48,212 nt of DNA from Rhodoplanes serenus (GCA_945893145.1 CAMDDZ010000041.1:1-48212), one strand, 5' to 3'. Counted from the stretch's first letter, positions 7,749-16,714 are shown. The notes: generated by a model from the letters alone, not told the origin. Numbers and translations are program-made.

Positions 7749-9005
7749 TCATCCGATCACCTTGGCGATGGCGGCCGTCAGCTTCGACAGCTCGTCCGGC
7801 GTGATCGTGAAGCTCGGCGCCAGATAGATCACATTGCCGAACGGCCGGATGAAGACGCCCTCCTCCACAAAACGGGCGCGCAGCGCATCGAGTTCCACGA
7901 TCCGCTCCATCTCGACCACGCCCATGGCGCCCTTCACCCGCACGCTTTTGACGCCAGCCATCCGGCTGCAGGGGGCAAGCTCGCGCGCCATTTGCTCGGC
8001 AATGGCTTTCACCTGCTCCAGGCGCGGCTCACGCTCGAACAGATCGAGCGAGGCGTTGGCGGCCGCGCAGGCGAGTGCGTTGCCCATGTAGGTCGGCCCG
8101 TGCATCAGCGCCTTTTTCGGATCGTCCGACCAGAACGCCTCGAACACGTGTTTGCGCGCGATCGTGGCGGCGAGCGGCAGCGTGCCACCGGTGAGCGCCT
8201 TCGACAGCGTGATAATGTCAGGCACCACGCCGGCCTGCTCGCAGGCAAACAGCGAGCCGGTGCGGCCGAAGCCGGTGAAAATCTCGTCGAAGATCAGCAG
8301 AAGATTGTGGCGGTCCGCGATGGCACGCAGGCGCCGCAGCGTCGCAACATCGTGAAAGCGCATGCCACCGGCGCCTTGCACCAGGGGTTCGACGATGATC
8401 CCCGCAAAGCCGCTGGCATTGGCGTGCAGCCATGAATCGAACGCCGCGGCGGCGCTTTCGTCCGCCGGCAGATCGATGACAAGGTTCGCGGGCAGCAGCG
8501 CCCGGAACGTGTCGTGCATGCCGCTATCCGGGTCAGTCACCGCCATCGCGCCGGTGGTGTCGCCGTGATAGCCGCCCTTAAACGCGATGAACGTGGTGCG
8601 GCTGCGCTCGCCGCGGTTGAGCCAGTATTGCACCGCCATCTTGAGCGCAACCTCGACCGCGACCGAGCCAGATTCGGAGAAGAACACGCGATCGAGATCG
8701 CCCGGCAGTAGCGCCGCCAGCCGCTTGGCGAGCGTCAGCGCCTGCTCATGCACCATGCCGCCGAACATCACATGCGGCATCATGGCGAGTTGCCGCTCGA
8801 CCGCCTGCCTGATGTGCGGATGGTTGTAACCGTGGCAGGCGGTCCACCACGAGGCGATGCCGTCGATCAGTTCGCGGCCATCGGCCAATACAATGCGGCA
8901 GCCCTCGGTCCGCACCACGGCGAGCGGCGGCCGCATGGTCTTCATCTGCGCATAGGGCAGCCACGTATGGCCGAGGCCCGCGTCGTACCAGTGGTTAGAA
9001 TCCAT
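7749..9005 (-). CDS. bioA: adenosylmethionine-8-amino-7-oxononanoate aminotransferase
   Basis: BioA is the PLP-dependent transaminase that converts KAPA to DAPA in biotin synthesis, using S-adenosylmethionine as amino donor. The 418-residue protein begins HTWLPYAQMK and has the substrate-site DGIASWWTACHGYNHP near residues 48-63. Asp240 in FDEIFTGFGRTG contacts the PLP ring nitrogen, and the Schiff-base lysine is Lys269 in LSKALTGGTLPLA. The length is normal. It is transcribed away from bioF, with only 24 bp between the two ATGs. No Shine-Dalgarno sequence is visible before its ATG, but a TATAGT lies nine bases upstream, suggesting a leaderless transcript. Confidence 0.96.
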   Translation of the reverse strand: MDSNHWYDAGLGHTWLPYAQMKTMRPPLAVVRTEGCRIVLADGRELIDGIASWWTACHGYNHPHIRQAVERQLAMMPHVMFGGMVHEQALTLAKRLAALLPGDLDRVFFSESGSVAVEVALKMAVQYWLNRGERSRTTFIAFKGGYHGDTTGAMAVTDPDSGMHDTFRALLPANLVIDLPADESAAAAFDSWLHANASGFAGIIVEPLVQGAGGMRFHDVATLRRLRAIADRHNLLLIFDEIFTGFGRTGSLFACEQAGVVPDIITLSKALTGGTLPLAATIARKHVFEAFWSDDPKKALMHGPTYMGNALACAAANASLDLFEREPRLEQVKAIAEQMARELAPCSRMAGVKSVRVKGAMGVVEMERIVELDALRARFVEEGVFIRPFGNVIYLAPSFTITPDELSKLTAAIAKVIG

Positions 9006-9029
9006 ACGGCCGTACTATAAACGGCAAAC
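9006..9029. promoter_or_regulatory. 24-bp divergent bioA/bioF promoter region
   Basis: Back-to-back -10-like elements overlap here: TATAAA (9016-9021) toward bioF, eight bases before its ATG, and TATAGT (9019-9014 on the minus strand) toward bioA, nine bases before its ATG. Neither gene has a visible ribosome-binding site. CTATAA at 9015-9020 matches the right half of the alphaproteobacterial BioR box (TTATMKATAA), but the left half does not match. Candidate site only; no good -35 was found. Confidence 0.4.
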
Positions 9030-10151
9030 ATGCCGTCGCTCGACCAATTCGCGGCCGAAAAGCTCGCCGATCTTGAACGGGCGTCGCTGCGCCGCGCGCT
9101 GGTGCCGACCAGGCGCAGCGATGGCATCTGGGCCGAGCGAAATGGCCGCCGGCTGCTGTCGTTCTCCTGCAACGACTATCTCGGATTGACGCAAAATCCG
9201 GCGCTTAAGGCAGCCGCGATTGCGGCAATCGAGCGGTATGGCGTGGGCGCCGGTGCGTCGCGCCTCGTCACCGGCAACCATCCGCTCTATGCGGAACTCG
9301 AAGCTCGCCTCGCCGCCTTCAAGGGTTCTGAGGCCGTTTGCGTGTTCGGCTCCGGCTATCTGGCCAATTCAGGGGTCGCGCAAGCGCTCCTCGGAGGGGA
9401 AGACCTGATCCTGATCGATGAACTGGCTCATTCCAGCCTGTGGACCGGCGCGCGACTTTCGCGCGCCGAGGTGCAGCCGTTCCGCCACAACGACGTGGCG
9501 CACGCAGCCGAATTGCTGGCCCAGAATCGCAGCGCGCATCGCCACACCTTGATCGTCACCGAAAGCGTGTTCTCGATGGACGGCGACCGCGCGCCGCTGC
9601 CGGAGCTTGCCGCGCTGGCGCGGAAAACCGACGCTTGGCTGATGGCTGACGACGCCCACGATCTCGAATACGGGCCGCGCCCCGATGTGCCGCTGCGCAT
9701 TGGCACCCTGTCGAAGGCGTTGGGCTCCTATGGCGGCTATCTGGCTGCGAGCCAACCCGTGATCGAGCTGATGCGCAATCGCGCACGCACCCTGATTTAT
9801 TCCACCGGATTGCCGCCGGGCGCTGTTGCGGCCGCCATCGCGGCGCTTGATTTGATCGAGCGCGAGCCGGAATTGGCAACGCGGCCTCTCGCCAAAGCGC
9901 GCGCATTCACACGGCTGACCAACCTGCCCGAGGCGCAGAGCGCCATCGTTCCGGTGGTCATGGGTGAAGCATCAGCCGCGCTCGAGGCTTCTCGGCTCCT
10001 GGAAGACGAAGGATTCCTGGTGGTCGCGATCCGCCCGCCCACCGTTCCGGCCGGCACCGCGCGGCTGCGGCTCGCGTTCAGCGCCGCGCATCCCGATACC
10101 GAGATCGAGCGGCTCGCCACTGTGGTGCGCGAGAAGATCCTGAAGCACTGA
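9030..10151 (+). CDS. bioF: 8-amino-7-oxononanoate synthase
   Basis: BioF condenses pimeloyl-ACP or pimeloyl-CoA with alanine to make KAPA, the substrate of BioA. The 373-residue alpha-oxoamine synthase shows [11 protein letters not shown] near residues 44-54, [12 protein letters not shown] at 71-82, ADDAHD near 206-211 (PLP-nitrogen Asp and stacking His) and the Schiff-base lysine Lys229 in [12 protein letters not shown]. The protein is slightly short at the N-terminus but has all key residues. There is no ribosome-binding site before ATG 9030, consistent with a leaderless message from the TATAAA upstream. bioD follows after two bases. Confidence 0.95.
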   Translation: MPSLDQFAAEKLADLERASLRRALVPTRRSDGIWAERNGRRLLSFSCNDYLGLTQNPALKAAAIAAIERYGVGAGASRLVTGNHPLYAELEARLAAFKGSEAVCVFGSGYLANSGVAQALLGGEDLILIDELAHSSLWTGARLSRAEVQPFRHNDVAHAAELLAQNRSAHRHTLIVTESVFSMDGDRAPLPELAALARKTDAWLMADDAHDLEYGPRPDVPLRIGTLSKALGSYGGYLAASQPVIELMRNRARTLIYSTGLPPGAVAAAIAALDLIEREPELATRPLAKARAFTRLTNLPEAQSAIVPVVMGEASAALEASRLLEDEGFLVVAIRPPTVPAGTARLRLAFSAAHPDTEIERLATVVREKILKH

Positions 10152-10153
10152 CC

Positions 10154-10831
10154 ATGACCGCAATCTTCGTCACTGCGACCGGCACCGACATCGGCAAGAC
10201 CTTCGTTGCAGCCGGCCTGATCCGGCATTGGCGCGCGGCCGGCTCCGCCGTTACGGCGCTCAAGCCAGTGGTAACGGGCTTCTATCCAGCCGAAGCGGAT
10301 GGCAGCGATCCAGGCCTGCTGCTTGCGGCACAAGGGAAGTCCGCGACGCTTGCGCAGATTGAAGCGATCGCGCCCTGGCGCTTTACCGCACCGGTTTCGC
10401 CCGACATGGCGGCGCGGCGCGAGAACCGCACGCTCGATTTCGACGCACTGGTGAAATTCTGCCGCGACGCCATGGCGGCGAACACCGCCACGCTCCTAAT
10501 CGAAGGCGTCGGCGGCGTCATGGTGCCGCTTGGCGAACGCCACACGGTGCTGGACTGGATGGCTGCGCTGGAAATGCCTCTCGTCGTGGTGACCGGCAGT
10601 TATCTCGGCTCGATCAGCCACACGCTGACAGCGCTCGATGTGTTGCGGCAGCGCGGACTTGTAACCAAGGCGCTGGTCGTCAATGAGACGGCAGGCTCTC
10701 CGGTCCCGGTGGCACACACGATCGAAACGCTCATGCACTTTGCTGAAGGCATCCCGATCGTTCCGCTGCCGCGGCGGCCGGCGGGCGTCACCTCGCACGC
10801 GGCATTTGCCGAGATCGCAAAGCTATTGTGA
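10154..10831 (+). CDS. bioD: dethiobiotin synthetase
   Basis: BioD is an ATP- and CO2-dependent enzyme that closes the ureido ring of dethiobiotin. The 225-residue protein has the P-loop TATGTDIGKT at residues 7-16, the KPVVTG substrate segment near 36-41, EGVGGVMVPL near 116-125 and VVNETAG near 175. The start is two bases after the bioF stop, so the pair is surely an operon. The last nine bases overlap, on the opposite strand, the end of the convergent M20 peptidase gene. bioB is not in the window. Confidence 0.95.
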   Translation: MTAIFVTATGTDIGKTFVAAGLIRHWRAAGSAVTALKPVVTGFYPAEADGSDPGLLLAAQGKSATLAQIEAIAPWRFTAPVSPDMAARRENRTLDFDALVKFCRDAMAANTATLLIEGVGGVMVPLGERHTVLDWMAALEMPLVVVTGSYLGSISHTLTALDVLRQRGLVTKALVVNETAGSPVPVAHTIETLMHFAEGIPIVPLPRRPAGVTSHAAFAEIAKLL

Positions 10832-12034
10832 GGCGAGCAGATCGCGCAGTGTCGCCTCGATCACCCGCGTGGCGGCCTTCAGGTCCGACAGTTTGATGTG
10901 TTCGTTGGCGCTGTGCGCGTTGGCCTCGAGAATGGTGCGTGGGCCAGCGCCATAGAGCACGGTCGGAATCTTCCGCTCCGAATAATGCCGGGCGTCGGTG
11001 TAGAGCGGGACGCCCTTCACCACAATCTTGGTCTTCAGCTCGCGTTTGGCATGGCGCGTCAACGGCTCGACCATCCGTTCGATGCCGGGCAGAGCTTTCA
11101 ACGGCTCGGCCAGGATGATGCGACGGCATTCGACCGAAATCCCTTTGCGCTTTGCTGCCCGCTTGATGAGCGCGATCAGCGCCTTCTCGACCTTGGCGCC
11201 GTTCTCGTCCGGAATGATGCGCCGGTCGAGCCGCATGACGACGCGGTCTGGCACCACGTTGGTGGCGAAGCCGCCGGAAATCTGCCCGACCGTGAGCTTG
11301 GCCGAGCCGATGCCGGGCGATTTCGATTTGCGCTTGGCGAGCCGCTTCCGCTCGGCATAGAGAGCATTGAGCACCCCAGTTGCGGCCTCCAGCGCGTCGG
11401 CGCCGCTCTCCGGCAGCGCGGCATGCGCCTGGCGGCCCTTCACTGTCACTTCGAGATGCAGCACGCCGTTGTGCGCCGTCACCACCGCGTAGGAAAAGCC
11501 GGCACTGATGGCGAGATCGGGCTTGGTGAGGCCTTCGTCCAGCAACCACTTTGGCCCGACGAAGCCGCCGGTTTCTTCGTCATAGGTCAGGTGCAACTCG
11601 ATGGTGCCGCGCAGGCCCGCAGGCCGGTCCTTCAGCGCCAGCAGCGCGAAGGCATAGCTCGCAAAATCCGATTTCGATACCGCAGCGCCGCGGCCATAGA
11701 TCGCACCGCCCTGCTCCACGGCGCCATAAGGATCGTGGACCCAGCCTTGGCCAGGCGGCACCACATCGCCATGGGCGTTGAGCGCAACTATGGGCCCACC
11801 CGATCCGAAGCGCTCCCGAATAATCAGGTTCGTTACCGAAGCCATGCCGTAACGCTTCACCACATCGGCCGGCACCGGATGGCGCTCGACTTTGAAGCCG
11901 AGCTTTTCCAGCATCGCCGCCGCGGCCTCGGCGTGGCACGCGCAATCGCCCGGCGGATTATCCGACGGCACGCGCACCAGGCCCTTGAGGAACTCGACCT
12001 CGCGGGCAAAATTCTGTTCGACAAAATCGCTCAT
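10823..12034 (-). CDS. M20-family metallopeptidase (ArgE/DapE-like)
   Basis: A 403-residue cytoplasmic di-zinc amidohydrolase of the M20 family. Metal-site motifs are visible in order: ALNAHGDVVPPG (His-x-Asp), the GRGA bridging region, TYDEETGG with the Glu-Glu pair, the dimerisation-domain histidine region (GRQAHAALPES), and the C-terminal NAHSANEHI. Family members remove acyl groups from amino acids or small peptides; the substrate cannot be read here. It overlaps the preceding allantoate-hydrolase gene by 4 bp (ATGA) and is the last gene of the urate/ureide operon. It may therefore act on a ureide or carbamoyl compound, but that is inference from context. It converges on bioD with a 9-bp overlap. 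Confidence 0.85.
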   Translation of the reverse strand: MSDFVEQNFAREVEFLKGLVRVPSDNPPGDCACHAEAAAAMLEKLGFKVERHPVPADVVKRYGMASVTNLIIRERFGSGGPIVALNAHGDVVPPGQGWVHDPYGAVEQGGAIYGRGAAVSKSDFASYAFALLALKDRPAGLRGTIELHLTYDEETGGFVGPKWLLDEGLTKPDLAISAGFSYAVVTAHNGVLHLEVTVKGRQAHAALPESGADALEAATGVLNALYAERKRLAKRKSKSPGIGSAKLTVGQISGGFATNVVPDRVVMRLDRRIIPDENGAKVEKALIALIKRAAKRKGISVECRRIILAEPLKALPGIERMVEPLTRHAKRELKTKIVVKGVPLYTDARHYSERKIPTVLYGAGPRTILEANAHSANEHIKLSDLKAATRVIEATLRDLLASQ

Positions 12035-13275
12035 TTCACTATCTCTGGTTTGAACCGCTCGATGAATCCGATCAGCGCCGCAATCGCGAGCCCCATGTCG
12101 GGCACACTCGCGAACTCGGCCGGGTTGTGGCTGATGCCGCCACGGCAGCGCACGAATAGCATCGCGGCGGGGCAGAGTCGCGCCATGATCTGCGCGTCAT
12201 GCCCCGCGCCGGATGGCAAGCGGAGCGGCTCATGACCGACGCCGATGATGCTTTGCGCCAAAGTGTCTTGCAGCGCGGGTGACATAAGGGCGGTCGGCAC
12301 CTCGTGGAACAGTTCGAACGCGACTTTGAGTCCGCGCGCCGTCGCGATGCGTTGGGCCTGCGTCTGAAATTCCGCCAATGCCGTAAGCCGCAACCGGTCG
12401 GTGAGCGAGCGCAGATCGACCGTGAATTCAACCCGGCCCGGGATGATATTGACCGCCCCCGGCGATGCCTCGATGCGGCCGACCGTGCCGACTGTGCCGT
12501 CCTCAGGATGCTTCCGGGCAACCGCCTCCAAAGCAACCGCCATCTCGGCAGCACCCAGCAACGCATCGTGACGCAAATTCATCGGCACCGTGCCGGCGTG
12601 GCCTGCCTCGCCCGTCACCACGATGCGCATACGGCTCTGGCCGACGATGCCGCTGACCACACCGAGCGGCCGGCCCTTGGCTTCGAGGATCGGGCCTTGC
12701 TCGATGTGGACCTCGATATAGCCCGCGGCTTCACCCGGCTTGTAAGCGGCCGTCGGAATGTCGGCGGGATTCTTGCCATACGCCTGCAGCGCATCGCCGA
12801 GTGTGATGCCCTTCTGGTCGGCAAACGGAAGGGTTTCGTGCTCGAAACCGCCGGCACAGGCCATTGACGACGAATAGGTTGAGGCAAACCGCGAGCCCTC
12901 CTCGTCGCCGAAGGCCAGCACGTCGATACCGAATGGCAGCGGCCTGCCGGCGCGCACGAAATGCTCGGCGGCGAGAATTCCGGCGACGACACCGAGCGGG
13001 CCGTCGTAGCGGCCAGCGTCGATCACGGTGTCGATGTGCGAGCCGATGATGAGACGTCGGCCCTCCCCGCAGCGGCCGCGTACCGTGCCAAGCGCATCCT
13101 CGCTCACGGCAAGCCCGGCTTCTCGCATCCAGCGCGCCACCAGATCGGCGGCGCGGCGATGCTCGGGCGTCAGATACAGCCGGACCAGCCGGCCGGGCTC
13201 GGCCGAGATCGTGGCAAGTTCCGCGATCATCGCCTCGGCGCGGGAGCCCAGCGTTTGCGGGTCGGGCGCACTCAC
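12031..13275 (-). CDS. allantoate amidohydrolase / N-carbamoyl-amino-acid hydrolase
   Basis: A 414-residue enzyme of the M20 HyuC/AllC branch, which hydrolyses allantoate, ureidoglycolate or N-carbamoyl amino acids. Visible features are the metal ligands in IGSHIDTVIDAGRYDGPLGV, FGDEEGSRF (Glu-Glu), EVHIEQGPILE (His) and the C-terminal GISHNPAEF (His). The lid domain carries GEAGHAGTVPM. Position in an operon with uraH and puuD favours allantoate as substrate, since urate, 5-hydroxyisourate and allantoin lie just upstream in that pathway. The start is GTG 13275, whose GTGA overlaps the stop of the CPBP gene, indicating translational coupling. An upstream allantoinase is not in the window. Confidence 0.88.
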   Translation of the reverse strand: MSAPDPQTLGSRAEAMIAELATISAEPGRLVRLYLTPEHRRAADLVARWMREAGLAVSEDALGTVRGRCGEGRRLIIGSHIDTVIDAGRYDGPLGVVAGILAAEHFVRAGRPLPFGIDVLAFGDEEGSRFASTYSSSMACAGGFEHETLPFADQKGITLGDALQAYGKNPADIPTAAYKPGEAAGYIEVHIEQGPILEAKGRPLGVVSGIVGQSRMRIVVTGEAGHAGTVPMNLRHDALLGAAEMAVALEAVARKHPEDGTVGTVGRIEASPGAVNIIPGRVEFTVDLRSLTDRLRLTALAEFQTQAQRIATARGLKVAFELFHEVPTALMSPALQDTLAQSIIGVGHEPLRLPSGAGHDAQIMARLCPAAMLFVRCRGGISHNPAEFASVPDMGLAIAALIGFIERFKPEIVK

Positions 13276-14012
13276 GACAGGAATTCGACCTTGATCACGG
13301 TCTCGATCACGGATTCCAGATTGACCAGAATGTGCATCACGATGGTCAGCAGGGTTGAGCCCGTGGCCCAGCGGAACCAGCCGAACACCAATCCGATGAC
13401 GGCGACCTGCGTGATGCCGACCCAGTCGTATTGAATGTGACCGGCTGCGAACAGGATCGTGATGCCGATGATGGCGTAGATTTCGTAGCCCGGTTTGGCC
13501 CAGCCACGATAAAGAAAACCCCGGAATAGGATTTCCTCGCCGACCGGCGCCACCACAACGATCACAAAGATCAACGCCGCCAGCCAGCCCTCGGCCTTTG
13601 CGCTGGTGTAGGTCTTGATCTGGAATGGCGAAACCATGTCCCGGCCGGCCGCGATCGCAAACAGGCTCAGAGCGACGCCGACCACAACCAGACAGATCAA
13701 CGCCACCAGCAAGTCACGGCGGCCGCGCGGTGCAACAAGGCCGAGATAATCCGCCACCGGCCAGCGCCGCCACCTGGCGGCCAACAAGACCACCGAGGTT
13801 TGGACCGTCAGCGAAACTCCCATGATGACGGACAGCTGCACGCCGTCGTCCATCCCACCAGTCAAACGTCCTCCCAGAATCGCGTAACCCGCTGGAAATG
13901 CCACCACGGCGCCCGTCACGAACGCGACGACGCCCCAGACCAGCGTCATCCAGAAGCCCCAGGGCGGCGAGAGCGGCAGCGGTGGCGGCACGGCGGTCGT
14001 ATTCATCGACAT
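13272..14012 (-). CDS. CPBP-family intramembrane metalloprotease
   Basis: A 246-residue polytopic membrane protein with about seven hydrophobic segments and a proline-rich N-terminal tail. The CPBP (CAAX protease and bacteriocin-processing) signature is clear: APVGEEILFRGFLYRG (EExxxR) near residues 158-172, and FAAGHIQYD (catalytic His) about 30 residues later. Such proteins process peptides or prenylated substrates within membranes, and some give bacteriocin self-immunity. Its place between puuD (10-bp gap) and the allantoate hydrolase gene (4-bp overlap) is unusual and suggests a role in maturation or control of the operon's products. It may simply have been captured by the operon. An alternative ATG lies two codons downstream. 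Confidence 0.88.
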   Translation of the reverse strand: MSMNTTAVPPPLPLSPPWGFWMTLVWGVVAFVTGAVVAFPAGYAILGGRLTGGMDDGVQLSVIMGVSLTVQTSVVLLAARWRRWPVADYLGLVAPRGRRDLLVALICLVVVGVALSLFAIAAGRDMVSPFQIKTYTSAKAEGWLAALIFVIVVVAPVGEEILFRGFLYRGWAKPGYEIYAIIGITILFAAGHIQYDWVGITQVAVIGLVFGWFRWATGSTLLTIVMHILVNLESVIETVIKVEFLS

Positions 14013-14022
14013 GATCGCGATC

Positions 14023-15201
14023 CTATTTCAGTCCGTTGACCCAACGGCCGAGCGTTTGGCGTTCATCCTCGGTCATTCCAGTTTGGTTGCCGAGCGGCAT
14101 GGCGCGGTTTTGCACCGCCTGCGCCAGGATCAGAGCGGAATAGCGCCGCAAGTCCGCGAGTGTTTCGAGCGAGACGTCCTTCGGCGCGGCGTTGAATGCC
14201 GGATGCGTTGGACGCGCGGCGTGGCAGTTGGTGCAATGCCGTTGCGCGATGGCGAGCGCCGCCGCATCCGCAACCTTGGGGCCGCTGGCGGGCGCTTGCG
14301 GCGCGGTGACGAAAATCGCTGCCATCAGCGCAATCGCCGCGACCGGCGCCGCCCAGCCGTAGCGGTTCCAATCGTCGCCTGCGTCGACGCGGTTAAGCAG
14401 GTGGCGGATGAGCCCGCCGCTCACGATGATCAACGCAACCACCAGCCAAGAGTGCGGATGGCTGAACAGGAACGGATAGTGCTGCGACACCATCATCAGC
14501 AGCACCGGCAGCGTCAGGTAATTGTTGTGAATGGAGCGCTGCTTGCCGATCGCGCCATAGCGGGCTTCCGGCGTCTGCCCGGCGATCATCTGCGCGATCA
14601 TTTTCTTCTGGTTCGGGACGATCACCCCGAACACGTTGACGGCCATGATGGTGCCAACCAGCGCGCCAACGTGAATGAAGGCGCCGCGGCCGGAGAACAC
14701 CTTGGTGTAAAGCACCGACGCGATCAGGATCAGCGCGAACACGGCGAGCGCCAGCACCACCGTGTTGTCGCCAACCTTGCTGCGGCAGAGCCCGTCGTAG
14801 ATAAACCAGCCGGCCGCGAGTGAGGCGGCCGAGATCGCCGCCGCCTGCCAGGCGCTGAGCGGCATCACGGCGGGATCGATCAGGAAGGCGTCGGCGTGGA
14901 AATAATACTGCACCACCAGCAGGCCGAAGCCCGTCACCCAGGTGAGATAGGCTTCCCATTTGAACCAGTGCAGCACCTCAGGCAGCGTCGCGGGCGCGAC
15001 CGTGTATTTCTCCACGTAGTAGAATCCGCCGCCGTGCACCTGCCAGGCGGTGCCGAGCACGCCCGGATTCATCCGCCCCTGCTTCGACAGCGAGTAATCG
15101 AGCGCCATGAAATAGAACGACGTGCCGATCCAGCCGATGGCGACGATCATGTGCGCCCAACGGATCAGCAGGTTCAGCCATTCGCCGAGGAAGACCTCCA
15201 T
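14023..15201 (-). CDS. puuD: membrane urate oxidase PuuD with cytochrome c domain
   Basis: PuuD oxidises urate to 5-hydroxyisourate without producing hydrogen peroxide, passing electrons to its own cytochrome c domain. The 392-residue protein has an N-terminal membrane domain of about eight helices (RWAHMIVAIGWIGTSFYFM at the start, with histidines). The periplasmic C-terminal domain carries the haem motif HCTNCH near residue 330 and a distal methionine candidate (RAMPLGNQTGMT). These are the hallmarks of the DUF989/PuuD family. It starts with ATG 15201, sharing one base with the uraH stop (TGATG), so the two enzymes for consecutive steps are translationally coupled. Confidence 0.93.
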   Translation of the reverse strand: MEVFLGEWLNLLIRWAHMIVAIGWIGTSFYFMALDYSLSKQGRMNPGVLGTAWQVHGGGFYYVEKYTVAPATLPEVLHWFKWEAYLTWVTGFGLLVVQYYFHADAFLIDPAVMPLSAWQAAAISAASLAAGWFIYDGLCRSKVGDNTVVLALAVFALILIASVLYTKVFSGRGAFIHVGALVGTIMAVNVFGVIVPNQKKMIAQMIAGQTPEARYGAIGKQRSIHNNYLTLPVLLMMVSQHYPFLFSHPHSWLVVALIIVSGGLIRHLLNRVDAGDDWNRYGWAAPVAAIALMAAIFVTAPQAPASGPKVADAAALAIAQRHCTNCHAARPTHPAFNAAPKDVSLETLADLRRYSALILAQAVQNRAMPLGNQTGMTEDERQTLGRWVNGLK

Positions 15202-15539
15202 CAGCTGCCCCGGTAGGTCGAATAGCCGTAGGGCGAGACCAAGAGTGGCACGTGGTAGTGCGTGTCCTCGGCAATGCCAAAGTGCAGCGGGATGACGTCG
15301 AGGAACGGCGGATCGGCCAGCGCTAGGCCTCGCGCACGAAAATAATCGCCGACGTGGAAGGTCAGTTCATAGCGGCCGGGCCGGAACGCCGTACCGTCGA
15401 GCAGCGGCCCGTCCATGCGGCCGTCGGCGTTGGTCGTGCCTTCGGCCACCACCTCGCCGTCGCGCCGCAGCACCACGCGCACCCCGGCCGCGGGGCGGCC
15501 GATCGAGGTGTCGAGAACGTGGGTGGTGAGACGGCCCAT
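15201..15539 (-). CDS. uraH: 5-hydroxyisourate hydrolase (transthyretin-like)
   Basis: HIU hydrolase converts the unstable PuuD product 5-hydroxyisourate to OHCU. The 112-residue protein has the family motifs [17 protein letters not shown] at the N-terminus, [13 protein letters not shown] in the middle and the diagnostic C-terminal tetrapeptide YRGS. The catalytic His of LTTHVLD and the Arg and His residues of the tetramer site are present. It is the first gene of the five-gene operon running down to 10823, with puuD overlapping its stop by one base. OHCU decarboxylase (uraD) is not seen in the window. Confidence 0.94.
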   Translation of the reverse strand: MGRLTTHVLDTSIGRPAAGVRVVLRRDGEVVAEGTTNADGRMDGPLLDGTAFRPGRYELTFHVGDYFRARGLALADPPFLDVIPLHFGIAEDTHYHVPLLVSPYGYSTYRGS

Positions 15540-15574
15540 CGGGCTGCTTCAAGATTCTTCGTTGGCCTTGTTGC

Positions 15575-15609
15575 ACGAAAAAATCATGCCCGGGTCAAGC
15601 CCGGGCATG
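15575..15609 (-). terminator. rho-independent terminator after quinone oxidoreductase gene
   Basis: A perfect 10-bp stem, CATGCCCGGG and CCCGGGCATG with a five-base loop (15585-15609), is followed on the minus strand by ATTTTTT (about 15578-15584). It separates the quinone oxidoreductase gene from the uraH operon. Palindromes built on CCCGGG are, as I recall, also dispersed in Bradyrhizobium-type genomes, so it may double as a repeat element. Confidence 0.75.
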
Positions 15610-15633
15610 GTCGCAAAACAGGCAGCATTTGCG

Positions 15634-16611
15634 CTACGGCAGCAGGATGGTCGAACCCGTGGTGTTGCGGCCTTCCAGATCCTCGTGCGCCTTCCGGGCG
15701 TCTTTCAGCTTGTACTTCTGGTTGATCGGGATTTTCACCTTGCCGCTGCCGACAATGTCGAACAGATGCTTGGCGATATCGACCAGATCGGCCCGTTTGG
15801 CCGCGTAGTTGTTGAGTGTCGGGCGGGTGGCGAACAACGAGCCCTTGGTTTGCAGAATGTTGATGTTGAACGCCTCGACCTGGCCGGAGGCGCTGCCGAA
15901 GCTCGCGAACATGCCCATGGGCCGCAGGCAATCGAGCGAGGCCGGGAACGTGGTCTTGCCGATGCCGTCATAGACCACGGCGCAGAGCTCGCCCTTGGTG
16001 ATCTCCTTCACGCGCGCCGCGAAATCTTCCTTGCGGTAATAGATGATGTGATCGCAGCCATTCGCCATGGCGAGCTTGCCCTTGTCCTCGGTACCGACCG
16101 TTCCGATCACGGTCGCGCCGAGCGCCTTGCCCCATTGGCAGAGGATCAGGCCGACGCCGCCGGCCGCTGCGTGCACCAGGATCTTGTCGCCGGCCTGCAC
16201 CTTGTAGGTCCGGCGCAGCAGGTATTCAGCGGTCATGCCCTTGAGCATCATCGCGGCGGCCTGCTCGTAAGTGATGTTGTCGGGCAGCTTCACGGCGCGA
16301 TCGGCTGGCAACAGCTTTTCCTCGGCATAGCCGCCGAGCGCATGCACGTAGGCGACGCGATCGCCCACCTTGAGATCGGTAACGCCTGAGCCAACCGCAA
16401 TCACCTCGCCGGCGGCTTCGTTGCCCGACACGAAAGGCAGACCGACCGGCGACGGATACATGCCCATGCGGAAATAAGTGTCGATGTAGTTCACGCCCGA
16501 AGCGTGCTGCTTGACCTTGACCTGCCCCGCGCCCGGCGCGCCGATCTCGATTTGCTCGTAGGTCAGGACCTCAGGGCCGCCTGTTTTGTGCACCCGGACC
16601 GCTGCAACCAT
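15634..16611 (-). CDS. NADPH:quinone oxidoreductase, zeta-crystallin type
   Basis: A 325-residue member of the zinc-free medium-chain dehydrogenase/reductase family, which reduces quinones with NADPH. The GroES-like N-terminal domain contains GVNYIDTYFRMGMYP and GNEAAGEV. The nucleotide-binding site is HAAAGGVG near residues 148-155, and the NADPH-preferring region is IGTVGTEDKGKLA. No zinc-binding cysteine cluster is present, as expected for Qor. A GGGAG ribosome-binding site lies before ATG 16611. It is the last gene of the minus-strand group that starts at 20427 or at an internal promoter. A 103-bp gap separates it from the SDR gene, and a terminator follows. Confidence 0.9.
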   Translation of the reverse strand: MVAAVRVHKTGGPEVLTYEQIEIGAPGAGQVKVKQHASGVNYIDTYFRMGMYPSPVGLPFVSGNEAAGEVIAVGSGVTDLKVGDRVAYVHALGGYAEEKLLPADRAVKLPDNITYEQAAAMMLKGMTAEYLLRRTYKVQAGDKILVHAAAGGVGLILCQWGKALGATVIGTVGTEDKGKLAMANGCDHIIYYRKEDFAARVKEITKGELCAVVYDGIGKTTFPASLDCLRPMGMFASFGSASGQVEAFNINILQTKGSLFATRPTLNNYAAKRADLVDIAKHLFDIVGSGKVKIPINQKYKLKDARKAHEDLEGRNTTGSTILLP

Positions 16612-16714
16612 GATTCACTCCCGTGTCTTAGCGCGGCACGATGCCCGCGCGATGGCGTTCGGGGCGCGATCATAGGGTCGCACGGCACTTAAGCAAGAGA
16701 CGCCGCGCGATGGG

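Noticed and set aside
9011..9020. Full BioR operator at bioA/bioF
   Set aside because: Only the right half fits TTATMKATAA; the left half mismatches, so it is reported as a half-site only.
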